A DNA stretch of 64,000 bases from JBCDJG01 sp038748065 (GTDB lineage: Bacteria > Pseudomonadota > Gammaproteobacteria > Pseudomonadales > Halieaceae). The DNA lies in contig JBCDJG010000012.1 of the NCBI GenBank assembly GCA_038748065.1, positions 32,154-96,153 on the forward strand, read 5' to 3'. Shown piece by piece: positions 1 to 9,424 of the stretch. The notes below the pieces were generated by a model. It had not been told where the DNA came from. It did no database searches and worked only from the letters and a program-made list of their open reading frames with translations. The position numbers were made by a program, and so were the translations under genes. Numbering within the stretch: position 1 is the first letter of the stretch; every line of letters starts with the position of its first letter.

Positions 1-2
1 GC

Positions 3-827
3 TTCGCTGCTATTCGGCGCGCCCGGCCCGCACGGCTCTATATAGCCGCCGATGGCCCGCGCAAAGCTGGCGTTAATGATGATGAAGCGCGCTGCGCGCA
101 GGCGCGCGCATACACCGACGCCGTGGACTGGCCCTGTGAGGTGCAGCGCCTATATCAAACGACTAACCGCGGAGGCCGCTACGGGCCAGAGGCAGCGATC
201 GACTGGTTTTTTGAGCACGAGACAGAGGGCATCATCCTGGAAGATGATTGCCTGGCCGGCGACGATTTCTTCCCCTACTGCGCGGCACTCCTCGATCAGC
301 ATCGAGACAACGAAGCGGTCATGCTGATCAGCGGCGACCGCTCCTTCGGCTACGCCTACGATACGGGCCCGAGCTACAGCTACTCGCGCTACCCGTTGAT
401 CTGGGGCTGGGCCAGCTGGCGCCGTGCTTGGCAGCATAACGACCGCGCCCGCTTCGCCGCCGCCGACTGGACGCGAGAACTCGAGGCGGCCGGGCTGCCG
501 GCAGAGTTTGCGCGCCGGCGCGGCGTTCACTGTCGCGACGTGGCAGCGGGGCGCCTACAGACCTGGGACTTTGTGTGGAGCTACGCGGTGTTTTGTGCAC
601 GGGGTCTGGCCTGTATCCCAGCGCTGAACCTTGTAACGAACATTGGCTTCGGCGGCGAAGGCACCCGCTTGCGTGACCCGTCGCTGCCGCGCGCCAACGT
701 GCCTAGTCAGGTCATGAACTTCCCCCTGGTACACCCCCATCGCCTTGCAGCCGACGCCCGCACTGACAGGCTGATCTCGCTGTATGTGCACGGCGTGAAA
801 CCACAGCGGCCTCGAGAAATCTCGTGA
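3..827 (+). CDS. Glycosyltransferase-like protein, 5' end cut by window edge
   Basis: The reading frame is open from base 3, before any start codon, and the upstream residues (LYIAADGPR, then GVNDDEARC) fit the N-terminal nucleotide-binding part of the nucleotide-diphospho-sugar transferase-like family, so the gene begins outside the window. The visible part contains an acidic motif ILEDDCLAGDDFF, of the kind that binds sugar-nucleotide and metal in GT-A folds, followed by a WGWASWRRAW stretch common in this family. It probably transfers a sugar in surface polysaccharide or glycan synthesis; the substrate cannot be told. The stop codon overlaps the next gene by 4 bases, which suggests translational coupling. 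The family call is by motif only. Confidence 0.7.
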   Translation, partial: FAAIRRARPARLYIAADGPRKAGVNDDEARCAQARAYTDAVDWPCEVQRLYQTTNRGGRYGPEAAIDWFFEHETEGIILEDDCLAGDDFFPYCAALLDQHRDNEAVMLISGDRSFGYAYDTGPSYSYSRYPLIWGWASWRRAWQHNDRARFAAADWTRELEAAGLPAEFARRRGVHCRDVAAGRLQTWDFVWSYAVFCARGLACIPALNLVTNIGFGGEGTRLRDPSLPRANVPSQVMNFPLVHPHRLAADARTDRLISLYVHGVKPQRPREIS

Positions 828-1711
828 TTCACATTTGCACTGTGCACTGGCAGGACCCGCGCTGGATCGATATCCAACTCGCGTATATAGAACGCTTTGT
901 CGGCGAGCCCTATCGGCTGTATTCGATCTTCACCGGTATTCCTGCGCATTACCGGGAGAAGTTCTTTTATGTGCGGGAGGAAGACTTGCGCCTGCATGAG
1001 GCGAAACTGAACGTGCTGGCGGATGTGGCCTGGTTCAACCGCGAGAGCGACGAGGATTTGCTTGTGTTTCTCGACGGCGACGCCTTTCCGATTGCAGAGC
1101 TCTGCAGCTTCGCGCGAGAGCGCTTGCGGGATTATCCCTTAATCGCCGTGAGGCGCGATGAGAACTCCGGCGATTTTCAACCGCATCCCTCCTTTTGCAT
1201 GACCACCCTTAAATTCTGGCGCAGCATTGGCGGCGACTGGAACAAGGGCTTTCACTGGCGCACGCGCGATGGTCGTTGGCGCACGGATGTTGGCGCGCGG
1301 CTCTACGAGCAGCTGTATAACGGTGGCCACGACTGGTATGCCCTGCAGCGTTCCAACCGTGTTGATCTACACCCGCTGTACTTTGGCCTCTACGACGATG
1401 TGATCTATCACCACGGCGCCGGTTTCAGGCAGCTCTTTTCAACGATAGACGCCGACTACCTGCCATGGCTGCTGTGGTTGTATGACCGCAAGGTGTTTCC
1501 GCGGCTGTCCAACCGGGTTCGCTACCGCATCAATCACGGACGCTTCATCGCCGCGAAAAATGAACGGGTGTCACGGATGGTGATAGAACGCATCCGCCGC
1601 GATGCCGATTTTTTTGCGCTGTTGCAACAGGCCGTGACCCCGGACGCCCTCGCGCAGGAACTCGGCATTCAAGCGAAGGACCTCCTCAAGCACCCGCGCA
1701 GGTCACCTTGA
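824..1711 (+). CDS. Putative glycosyltransferase-like protein
   Basis: This 295-residue protein starts at GTG inside the stop of the upstream gene (GTGA overlap), so the two are almost certainly co-translated. It has no signal peptide. A VFLDGDAFP motif near residue 84 is a DxD-like site as found in GT-A glycosyltransferases; before it, the protein lacks the long Rossmann repeat seen in GT2 enzymes. The many aromatic and His residues in the middle (HHGAGFRQLF) suggest a catalytic domain. The partner gene and the GT2 gene at 2290-3231 make a polysaccharide role likely. The family is inferred and the substrate unknown. Confidence 0.55.
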   Translation: MIHICTVHWQDPRWIDIQLAYIERFVGEPYRLYSIFTGIPAHYREKFFYVREEDLRLHEAKLNVLADVAWFNRESDEDLLVFLDGDAFPIAELCSFARERLRDYPLIAVRRDENSGDFQPHPSFCMTTLKFWRSIGGDWNKGFHWRTRDGRWRTDVGARLYEQLYNGGHDWYALQRSNRVDLHPLYFGLYDDVIYHHGAGFRQLFSTIDADYLPWLLWLYDRKVFPRLSNRVRYRINHGRFIAAKNERVSRMVIERIRRDADFFALLQQAVTPDALAQELGIQAKDLLKHPRRSP

Positions 1712-1852
1712 GCTTTGCTGCCCTTTCCCGCCTCGCTGCGGTAAGCAGGCGCGCGCTCATTGAGGGCTTGGTTTCCGCCAAAAAACTGCATGACATGTGT
1801 GGCTTTTGGGTGTACCGTGCCGCGGAAAAATATCTGTAAAAGGGCTAACACG

Positions 1853-2275
1853 ATGAAAAACGTCTCTCTTGGTCGTGGTTTTCTGGTTCTCGCGCTGGGC
1901 TTGGCGCTCGCTGGCTGCAAAATCGAAGTGCGTGTTCCCCCGGGTGGCTCGGTGATGAGCGCCGACGGCTCCTTTAATTGCATGGCGGGCCAGACCTGCG
2001 TGGTTAACGTGGTCGATTTCTTCTTCGACCAAACCTACGTCGCCATGGCGGCGCAGAACCATTACTTTGCAGGTTGGGAAGATAAGGAAGGCTATCTTTG
2101 CGCGGGAGAGGACGGTTACTGCACCGTGTCGACCACCGCCTTCACGGGCAACGACGCTGTGCTCGCCTTCATCGAGTCGGATGAAACACTGGTGCTCAAG
2201 CCAAAGTTTGTGTTCTCACCCATGCCCCACGTACCGGAACTTGTGATCTCGCCCGACCCAGGGCAGTCCGACTAG
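1853..2275 (+). CDS. Small exported lipoprotein with a bacterial-repeat-like domain
   Basis: The ATG at 1853 is chosen because it begins a clean lipoprotein signal peptide (MKNVSLGRG, hydrophobic core, lipobox LAGC at residue 22). An upstream in-frame start would put 31 irrelevant residues in front of the signal. The mature part of about 120 residues has paired cysteines and a stretch FAGWEDKEGYLC ... DGYCTVSTT that resembles the Gly-Trp/Cys bacterial repeat domains (InlB/flg_new type) found on surface proteins. It should be lipid-anchored in the envelope. Function is not known. It sits between two glycosyltransferase regions and could be monocistronic. Confidence 0.7.
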   Translation: MKNVSLGRGFLVLALGLALAGCKIEVRVPPGGSVMSADGSFNCMAGQTCVVNVVDFFFDQTYVAMAAQNHYFAGWEDKEGYLCAGEDGYCTVSTTAFTGNDAVLAFIESDETLVLKPKFVFSPMPHVPELVISPDPGQSD

Positions 2276-2289
2276 GCCGAACCGCGGTC

Positions 2290-3231
2290 CTATTGGGGTG
2301 AGGTGCCTGAGGACCTTGCTACCTGCGGTGCGATGAAAAGCTTGCCCCAGGCGTAGCCCGCGGCGTAAATCGCAAGGGTGAAGCCCACGATGGGCAAGGC
2401 CAGCGGCATCATCCATTTGCGACTGGGGTCCTCGTCCATGGCCTGCCTGGCGCGATCCACCAACTTGCCCCAGCGCGAATCGCTGCGGTAGCTAGCACCG
2501 CTGGGGTCAGCAAAGTGGCTGGCCGTGCATACCGTATCCAAGCCCCGCTTGAAATGGCCGTAAAAGAATTGGCCCACCGTTTTCACGTTGGGGTGCAAGG
2601 AACGCGCGCGCGGGTTGCGAACCAGGGTAATGCCCTGGCGCCTCATCTCCACGGCGTGGATAAAGCACAGTGCGCGCTCAGAGGGCAGGTCGGTGATAAA
2701 CGGCACCCGCGCCAGCGCTTCGCGCCGGAAGGCCACGTTGTTGAACAGGTAGCTGCGCGCGGTGCCGAGTTCTGTCTCGTTTGAGAAGCGCGGAAAGACG
2801 CGCGTCATCGACAGGGCGAGGGTAAACGGCCCTGTAATTTCGGTGCTGCACTCGCCCACCACAACCAGCACCTCTGGGTCGGCGAAGGGCCGCAGGATCT
2901 CCTCCAGCCACTGGGGCTCATAGATGCAATCGCAGTCGGCATAGACCAGCACCTCGCTCTCGCAATGTTCGGCCGCACGCACTTTGATCGCGTCATACAC
3001 AAGACTTGCCCCGCAGTTAATCACCTCAAGCCAGGGGAAAGCTTTGCAGAGCCTCTCAAGCTGCTGCGGGCTAATATCCTCGGTGTTCATCAGCAGTACC
3101 CGGTCTGCGGTATCTAGGGACAGCGTCTGCGATTCCAGACGTTTCAGCATTTGGAAGAACTGATCCAGAGACACCTTGTCGAGATTGTCCATCTCGATGG
3201 CGAGGGTGAAGGTGGGTAGGGGGTGGCTCAA
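2290..3231 (-). CDS. Family 2 glycosyltransferase
   Basis: This 313-residue protein has the layout of a GT2 enzyme: an N-terminal nucleotide-binding half, then VLVYADCDCIYEPQWLEE around residues 95-110, where DCD takes the DxD position, then an acceptor-side region with FNNVAFRREAL and ED-like LPSERALCF. The last 40 residues contain one hydrophobic segment (MMPLALPIVGFTLAIYAAGY) that may tether it to the inner membrane. It is transcribed away from the nuclease gene at 3471. A role in glycan assembly is likely; donor and acceptor are unknown. Confidence 0.75.
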   Translation of the reverse strand: MSHPLPTFTLAIEMDNLDKVSLDQFFQMLKRLESQTLSLDTADRVLLMNTEDISPQQLERLCKAFPWLEVINCGASLVYDAIKVRAAEHCESEVLVYADCDCIYEPQWLEEILRPFADPEVLVVVGECSTEITGPFTLALSMTRVFPRFSNETELGTARSYLFNNVAFRREALARVPFITDLPSERALCFIHAVEMRRQGITLVRNPRARSLHPNVKTVGQFFYGHFKRGLDTVCTASHFADPSGASYRSDSRWGKLVDRARQAMDEDPSRKWMMPLALPIVGFTLAIYAAGYAWGKLFIAPQVARSSGTSPQ

Positions 3232-3470
3232 AGTCTTGGCGATGACCTGGGCTTGCGACTGGCTCAGTGTATCTCAGTTTTCGTGAATTCGCTGCTCAAC
3301 GGGGCATCGTTGCCAGTTCAGTCGGTGCTGTGATCGCCAAATGAAAAGTTCACAAATCCTACGTTTGAGCGCAACTTGGCCGTAGCAATCCCCCGTCATT
3401 CTCAGTCATCCGTAAGTCGCCACCCGGCGGAATATTTGACTAAGGCCAATGGCCCTTGGGGGAGTTCTTC

Positions 3471-6080
3471 ATGCTTAGTAATCCACGATTCCGGCATTCA
3501 CCGATCGCTCTCGCGATCTTTGCACTGACTGCGGCAGCACGTGCGGATATGATCAATGAGTTTCAGCCCAATCCTAATGGGGGCGACCCCTCCGTCGTGC
3601 CGGTTGAGCTCATTGGCACGCCTGGCGCCTCTTTTTCTGGCTGGCTGCTCTCGATTGAGAGCGACCTGGGCGATCCTGGCGTGGTCGATCGAGCCAGTGA
3701 GGTCAGCGGCACCTACGATAGTGAAGGGCTGCTTGTGGTGAACATCCCCGACTTGGAGAACCCATCGTTCACCTTGGTGCTCACCGATGCCTTCACCGGC
3801 AGTGTGGGTGGTACGGATATAGACGCCGACAATGACGGCGTTTTGGACGACACCTCCAGTTTTGGCACAGTGCTGGACGCCATCGGTACTTCTGATACGA
3901 CGGGCGAGCCCGTCTATGGCAGTGGGCTCGGTTTTATCGATTTTCCCTTCACCGGGGATGAGCCGCAATTGATGTTCCGCGATGGCGGCACGGGTGAATG
4001 GTATGCCATCAACGATCCCGATAACGGTGTAGCCATAGATGCGGCCGGTAACGCGCAACTCCTGGAAGACTTTGGCCCTGACGCGGCGCCGGGCGGTAAC
4101 TTCGGCGATGTGAACCCCGAACTGGGCGCTGAGGACCCGATACTGCCGGTAGAGCCAGAGTGTGGCCTATCCGCGCTGACGCCGGTCTACGCTATTCAGG
4201 GTGCCGGGCATGTCTCGCCCCTGGTGCTCCCGCTGGCAACGACCACGGCGGATTTCTTTGCCGGTCTGCCTGACACGGGTTCTATCGCGGGCGATGCGGT
4301 AAGCACCTCGGGCATCGTCACCGCTGTCGACAGCAATGGCTTCTACCTGCAGGATCCCGATGGAGATGCCGATGACAGTACCTCGGACGGTATTTTTGTC
4401 TTCACAGGGAGCGCTCCCAGCGTGGATGTGGGTGACGAAGTTGAAGTGAATGGTGCAGCTGCCGAGTTCTTCCCCGGGAGCACGCAGTCGCGCAATCTAC
4501 CCACTAGCCAGGTCGCTGCGGATACCGTGATCGTGTGCAGCAGCGACAACGCACTGCCCGCGCCCGTCATTATTGGCAGCAGCGGACGCGTGCCGCCCGA
4601 TCAATCCATTGATGACGATGCCTTCGCCCTGTTCGATCCGGCTGCAGATGGCATTGATTTCTTCGAAAGCCTCGAAGGTATGCTGGTAACGGCTGAGGAT
4701 GTGCTGGCCGTGACGGGTACCAACCGTTTTGGTGAGATCTTTGGGGTGGTCAATCAGGGTGTGGGCGCCTCGGGTCTTTCGTCACGCAAAACACTCAATA
4801 TCGCGCCCGACGACTTCAACCCGGAGAAAGTACAAATCGACGAAGATAGCGGCGTTTATGACTTCAGCTTCCCAAGCGTTGACGCCGGTGATCTGCTGGG
4901 TGATGTGACAGGCGTGGTCAGCTACGGTTTCGGCAACTTCGAGATTTTGCCGACTGCTGACTTCACCGCCAATATTTTGGATGCGGGCCTGGTTGGCGAA
5001 ACCGGTACGCTGGTGCCAGGCTTTTCGACCCTGAGCGTTGCTTCTTACAACGTCCTGAACCTGGACCCGAACGACGCTGACGGCGATGCGGATGTAGCCG
5101 ACGGTCGTTTCACCGCCGTCGCTGAACACATCGTCACCAACCTGAATACGCCCGACATCATCGGGCTGCAAGAGGTACAGGACAACAGCGGCAGCGATAA
5201 CGACGGTACTACTGCCGCCGACGTCACCCTGCAAACGCTGGTGGATGCCATCGCCCTGGCGGGTGGGCCGAGCTATAGCTTTATCGACAATACCTTCATT
5301 GGCGATGGCTTAAGCGGTGGCCAGCCGGGTGGCAACATTCGTACTGCCTTCCTGTACAACTCAGAACGCGTAGGGTTGGTCGATGGTTCGGTGCGCACCA
5401 TCAGTGGGCAAGGGCCGGGCGAGGCCTTTGAGGGTGCGCGCCTGCCTTTGGCAGCGGTGTTTGAATTTAACCACCGCGACGTTCAGGTTATCGTCAATCA
5501 TTTCTCTTCCAAGGGCGGTTCAGCGCCGATCCTGGGTATCGCGCAGGACTTCACGTCACGGCAGGAGGATGTCTCGGTAAACGGCTCCCTCGATGAGCGC
5601 CAGCTGCAATCCGGCGCGGTGCAGGGCTTTGTCAGTGATCTACTTGTCAGCGACCCCAACGCTAATATCGTGGTGCTGGGTGATTTCAATGAGTTCGAGT
5701 TTATCTCGCCCGTGACTGGCTTGGAGGCAGCGGGGCTGGTGAACCAGACCTTCGATCTAGCACCTGAGGAGCGCTACAGCTTCGCCTTTCAGGGTAACAG
5801 TCAGAGCCTTGATCATATCTTGCTCTCGGCAAGCCTGGATGCATCCGCCGCCTTTGAAGTGGTGCGCGTCAACTCGGAGTTTGCCGCATCCCCCTCCCGG
5901 GCCTCCGATCACGATCCGCTGGTGGCGGCCCTTGAGCTCCCCTTCCTCACGCCAACCAGTGTGAAAGACTGTCGCCGCGGCGGCTGGCGAGATCTGTACC
6001 GGGCCAATGGCACAGAATTCCGTAACTTCCGGCAGTGCCGTCGCTACGTGTTCTTCCTGTTCTTGTTCGGTCAGCTCTAA
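3471..6080 (+). CDS. ExeM/NucH-family extracellular endonuclease
   Basis: This large exported nuclease is about 869 residues. The ATG at 3471 is preferred over an upstream TTG because GGGGGAG lies 6 bases before it and a signal peptide follows (cleavage near ALTAAARA). Domain order: an N-terminal lamin-tail-like beta domain (MINEFQPNPNGGDP), an OB-fold-like segment (SGIVTAVDSNGFYLQDP), then an endonuclease/exonuclease/phosphatase domain with all expected motifs: SYNVLNLDP, GLQEVQDNS, NHFSSKGG, VVLGDFNEFE, LDHILLS and SDHDPLVA. It should degrade extracellular DNA or RNA with divalent metal. The C terminus carries a CxxGGW...QCxxYV module (see findings) and ends in FFLFLFGQL. A strong terminator follows. 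Confidence 0.88.
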   Translation: MLSNPRFRHSPIALAIFALTAAARADMINEFQPNPNGGDPSVVPVELIGTPGASFSGWLLSIESDLGDPGVVDRASEVSGTYDSEGLLVVNIPDLENPSFTLVLTDAFTGSVGGTDIDADNDGVLDDTSSFGTVLDAIGTSDTTGEPVYGSGLGFIDFPFTGDEPQLMFRDGGTGEWYAINDPDNGVAIDAAGNAQLLEDFGPDAAPGGNFGDVNPELGAEDPILPVEPECGLSALTPVYAIQGAGHVSPLVLPLATTTADFFAGLPDTGSIAGDAVSTSGIVTAVDSNGFYLQDPDGDADDSTSDGIFVFTGSAPSVDVGDEVEVNGAAAEFFPGSTQSRNLPTSQVAADTVIVCSSDNALPAPVIIGSSGRVPPDQSIDDDAFALFDPAADGIDFFESLEGMLVTAEDVLAVTGTNRFGEIFGVVNQGVGASGLSSRKTLNIAPDDFNPEKVQIDEDSGVYDFSFPSVDAGDLLGDVTGVVSYGFGNFEILPTADFTANILDAGLVGETGTLVPGFSTLSVASYNVLNLDPNDADGDADVADGRFTAVAEHIVTNLNTPDIIGLQEVQDNSGSDNDGTTAADVTLQTLVDAIALAGGPSYSFIDNTFIGDGLSGGQPGGNIRTAFLYNSERVGLVDGSVRTISGQGPGEAFEGARLPLAAVFEFNHRDVQVIVNHFSSKGGSAPILGIAQDFTSRQEDVSVNGSLDERQLQSGAVQGFVSDLLVSDPNANIVVLGDFNEFEFISPVTGLEAAGLVNQTFDLAPEERYSFAFQGNSQSLDHILLSASLDASAAFEVVRVNSEFAASPSRASDHDPLVAALELPFLTPTSVKDCRRGGWRDLYRANGTEFRNFRQCRRYVFFLFLFGQL

Positions 6081-6097
6081 GACCTGATAGCTAAGAG

Positions 6098-6124
6098 AAC
6101 CGGGCCTTTGGCCCGGTTTTTTTT
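6098..6124 (+). terminator. Rho-independent terminator of the nuclease gene
   Basis: Arms AACCGGGCC and GGCCCGGTT (9 bp, perfect) enclose a TTT loop and run into a tract of T. It lies 17 bases after the nuclease stop codon. Confidence 0.93.
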
Positions 6125-6244
6125 GACCTGGCCCAAGCGTCGCTCCGCGCAGCGACTAGACTTAAACGGGGCGGCACAGACCCGTAGGTTCGGCATCTGT
6201 TGGACGCTATGGTTGACCAGTGAAGTGGTGGCAGGAGATGGAGC

Positions 6245-7141
6245 TTGAGTGATAACAAAGAGCCCATAGTTTTGATTGGTGGTACCGGCCTGTTGGGCCC
6301 ATCGACCGTCTCCGAGCTGGAGGACATGGGCAGAGAGGTCATCTGTGTCAACCGCTCTGGGGTTAACCCAAGTGGCGGCGATGCGGTGCGGGCTGATCGA
6401 GATTCCTTTGACGAACTCAAACGTGTATTCGGCCGTTTCGACAGCTTTACGTTAATCGATATGATCCCCTTTACGGCGCGACAGGCTGCCTTACTGACGG
6501 AAGCGTTGGCGGGTAAACAGCCGGCGTTCACGGCGGTTTCGAGTATCGATGTTTACCAAGCCTACAACGTATTGCACCGCCATGATGAAAGTGCCCATGC
6601 CGTGCAAGACACGCCGCTGTTTGAATATAGCGCACTGAGGGAGCGCCTGAGTTTTCAGGGTGTAGCTTACGATAAGCTCAACGTTGAGCGCATTTACAGC
6701 GCTTACTTTAACGGGGTTTCGGCGCTGCGTCTGCCAGCGATATACGGTTTGCCCGATACGAGCCGCGTTGAGAGGTACGTTGAGGCTTTGCGTCTCTCCA
6801 GTCATGTTGAATTGAATCCCGGCTATGCCCAATGGCGCTTCTCCCGTTCCCTCAACACCAACTGCGCCTATGCGATAGCGCTGGCGGCGGCGAGCAAGCG
6901 TGCAGGCGTCTATAACGTGGCAGAAGAAGAACACTACACCGAAGCGCAATGGTGCTCCTTGATCGCACAGCACATGGGCATTGAGCCAACGATCGTGCTC
7001 GATGAGGCCGAGCCTGTGCCGATGGGCATAGATACCCGGCAACACTGGATAGTAGACAGTGCAAAGATTCGCGAGGAGCTCGGGTTTACAGAGAAATATT
7101 GCATCCGGGAGGGCTTACAGGCCGCGGTAGAAGCGGCGTAG
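6245..7141 (+). CDS. NAD(P)-dependent epimerase/dehydratase-like protein
   Basis: This 298-residue extended-SDR fold protein has the dinucleotide-binding motif GGTGLLG at residues 12-18 and an SSIDVYQAY strand corresponding to the catalytic-Ser region. The usual YxxxK is not intact: the matching stretch is YDKLN, so it may be an NAD(P)-binding protein with altered chemistry (isomerase or sensor type). The TTG start is chosen because AGGAG sits 7 bases upstream and the protein begins directly at the Rossmann strand. It is separated by a terminator from the nuclease gene and stands alone. The true substrate cannot be read from the sequence. Confidence 0.72.
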   Translation: MSDNKEPIVLIGGTGLLGPSTVSELEDMGREVICVNRSGVNPSGGDAVRADRDSFDELKRVFGRFDSFTLIDMIPFTARQAALLTEALAGKQPAFTAVSSIDVYQAYNVLHRHDESAHAVQDTPLFEYSALRERLSFQGVAYDKLNVERIYSAYFNGVSALRLPAIYGLPDTSRVERYVEALRLSSHVELNPGYAQWRFSRSLNTNCAYAIALAAASKRAGVYNVAEEEHYTEAQWCSLIAQHMGIEPTIVLDEAEPVPMGIDTRQHWIVDSAKIREELGFTEKYCIREGLQAAVEAA

Positions 7142-7276
7142 TTGATCTACTTTAGAGCCATTAGCTGAAACGGATCCATCCGATGTAGGCCAGATTCAGC
7201 CATGATGCGCCACCGGGTGGAGCATCTCACTCAACTGAGCCAAGCTCCCCTTGCAGCACTTTCACAAGGATGTGAA

Positions 7277-9424
7277 ATGGATAGCGGACTTCACGCGCTC
7301 GCCATGGCGGCGCGCTTACACCACCTGGCGGTTGAGCCGGGCCAATTGCAGCAGCGCTTTGCGCCAACGGAAGGTTCCTGCAGCGTTATAGATGTAGTGC
7401 GGGCCGCGCGAGCGATTGGTCTGAAGGCACAACGAGTGCGTCTAACGCCGGGTGAGCTATCCGCAGAACTGCTGCCGGCGCTGGCGCGCGACGGAGAGGG
7501 GCGCTTCCTTCTTCTCGCGCGTCAGCTGGCCGAGCCCGATTCTACGACCTTTCTTGTTCAGCGCGCAGAAGCAAAATCCCCGGAGCGCGTAACGGCGCAG
7601 GACCTCGTAGACGCGGGTTGTGAGGAGCTGATTTTGCTCAGGCCAAAACGCCGCCTGGGAGACGCCAGCCAGGGTTTTAATCTTCGGTGGTTCGTGCCCG
7701 CGCTGTACAAGTACCGGCGCTTGCTCGCAGAGGTGGTCGTTGCCTCTTTCTTCATCCAGATCTTTGCTCTGCTGACACCGCTCTTTTTCCAGGTGGTCAT
7801 GGATAAAGTGCTGGTTCACCAGGGCTATACCACGCTGAATGTGCTGGCGATTGGCTTTGCTGCATTGCTGGTGTTTGAAGCGATTATCGGCGGGCTGCGG
7901 AGCTACGTCTTCAGCCACACAACGGCCCGTGTTGATGTAGAGCTGGGGGCAAGGCTCTTCTCCCATCTCGCCCGGCTGCCGTTGGCCTGGTTCGAAAATC
8001 GACAGGTAGGGCAGACGGTCGCAAGGGTTCACGAGCTCGATTCCCTGCGCCAGTTTCTCACGGGTTCTGCACTGACTCTGCTGGTGGATTTGAGCTTCAC
8101 ATTCATCTTTTTTGCGGTGCTCTGGTACTACAGCCCGTCGCTGACATGGATCGTGGTGGCATCTCTGCCATGCTACGTGCTGCTGTCTGTCGCAATCACT
8201 CCGTCGCTGCGCCGGCGTATTGACGAGCGCTTCCGCGCCAGCGCCCGTAACCAGGCCTTCTTGACCGAGGCCGTGGGGGGCATCGAAACCCTGAAATCGC
8301 AGGCACTGGAGCCGCAGCTGCAGCGCCGCTGGGAGGATCAGCTAGCGGACCAGGTAGCATCGACCTTCCGGGCGCAAAATTTATCCAATATCGCAGGCCA
8401 GGGGGCTGGGCTCATCAGTAAGGCGACGACGCTGGGCATTATCTGGTGGGGCGCTCAGCTGGTGATCGCTGGCCAGCTCACCGTGGGGCAATTGGTGGCC
8501 TTTAACATGATCGCTGGCCGCATCAGCGGCCCGATCCTTAAGCTAGTGCAGCTGTGGCAAGAGCTACAGCAAGCGGGCCTGTCGCTGAGGCGGCTGGGGG
8601 ATATCCTCAACGCACCGGCGGAGCCCAGCTTCAGTGCGGGACGCAGTGTGCCCGAGCGTATTAGCGGCGCCGTGCAGTTCGAGAAACTGCGTTTTCGCTA
8701 TCAAACGGATGGCCCGATTGTTCTGGATAATTTGGACCTGACTGTGAAAGCGGGCGAGGTGGTTGGCCTGGTGGGGCGCTCCGGCTCTGGCAAGAGCACG
8801 CTGGCCAAACTGCTGCAGCGTTTATACGTTCCCGAAGCCGGGCACGTGCGGCTCGACGGTATGGACCTCGCGGTGCTGGACTCGCAATGGCTGCGACGGC
8901 AGGTGGGCGTCATACAGCAGGAAAGCGTGCTCTTCAGTCGCAGCGTGCGGGACAACATTGCCTTGAGTGAGCCGGGTGCACCCTTAGAGCGCGTGATGCG
9001 CTGCGCGAAGGCCGCCGGTGCTCACCGTTTTATTCTGGATTTGCCCAAGGGTTACGACACGGAGGTTGGTGAAAGAGGCTGTAACCTCTCCGGCGGCCAG
9101 CGCCAACGCATCGCTATCGCGCGGGCCTTACTCACAGACCCGGCCATTCTCATTTTCGACGAAGCCACCAGTGCGCTGGACTACGAATCTGAACGCGTGA
9201 TTCAGGAGAACATGGGCGCGATGGCCGCCGGGCGCACGGTCTTTATCATCGCCCACCGCCTGTCCACGGTGCGGCACTGTGATCGTATCCTGGTGCTGGA
9301 TGGTGGCAGGGTCCTGGAACAGGGTGAACACAGCGACTTGCTGGCGCAGGATGGTTACTACGCCAAGCTCTACAGCTACCAGAACCACAGCCCGGCTATT
9401 CGCCAGGTGGGGTCCGCCCGATGA
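7277..9424 (+). CDS. Type I secretion ABC exporter, HlyB-like
   Basis: This is the inner-membrane ATPase/permease that exports RTX proteins, about 715 residues. The ATG at 7277 has AAGGA six bases upstream and begins MDSGLHALAMAARLHHL, which aligns with the start of HlyB (707 aa); upstream ATGs at 7202/7205 would add 25 unneeded residues. Order: a peptidase C39-like domain lacking the catalytic Cys (Ser-Gly at that place, as in HlyB-type C39-like domains), six membrane helices, then an ATPase domain with Walker A GRSGSGKST, signature LSGGQRQR, Walker B ILIFDEATSALD and the IAHRLSTV switch. It overlaps the adaptor gene by 4 bases. The substrate is very probably the RTX protein at 11354. Confidence 0.92.
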   Translation: MDSGLHALAMAARLHHLAVEPGQLQQRFAPTEGSCSVIDVVRAARAIGLKAQRVRLTPGELSAELLPALARDGEGRFLLLARQLAEPDSTTFLVQRAEAKSPERVTAQDLVDAGCEELILLRPKRRLGDASQGFNLRWFVPALYKYRRLLAEVVVASFFIQIFALLTPLFFQVVMDKVLVHQGYTTLNVLAIGFAALLVFEAIIGGLRSYVFSHTTARVDVELGARLFSHLARLPLAWFENRQVGQTVARVHELDSLRQFLTGSALTLLVDLSFTFIFFAVLWYYSPSLTWIVVASLPCYVLLSVAITPSLRRRIDERFRASARNQAFLTEAVGGIETLKSQALEPQLQRRWEDQLADQVASTFRAQNLSNIAGQGAGLISKATTLGIIWWGAQLVIAGQLTVGQLVAFNMIAGRISGPILKLVQLWQELQQAGLSLRRLGDILNAPAEPSFSAGRSVPERISGAVQFEKLRFRYQTDGPIVLDNLDLTVKAGEVVGLVGRSGSGKSTLAKLLQRLYVPEAGHVRLDGMDLAVLDSQWLRRQVGVIQQESVLFSRSVRDNIALSEPGAPLERVMRCAKAAGAHRFILDLPKGYDTEVGERGCNLSGGQRQRIAIARALLTDPAILIFDEATSALDYESERVIQENMGAMAAGRTVFIIAHRLSTVRHCDRILVLDGGRVLEQGEHSDLLAQDGYYAKLYSYQNHSPAIRQVGSAR

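Noticed and set aside
3395..3415. Possible Pho box before the secreted nuclease (CCGTCAT TCT CAGTCAT)
   Set aside because: The half-sites are 10 bases apart instead of 11 and both differ from CTGTCAT, so it is too weak to claim beside the clear box at 57719.
7202..7276. Upstream ATG pair as the start of the HlyB-like gene
   Set aside because: The added 25 residues do not match the family, while ATG 7277 has a good ribosome binding site and starts like HlyB.
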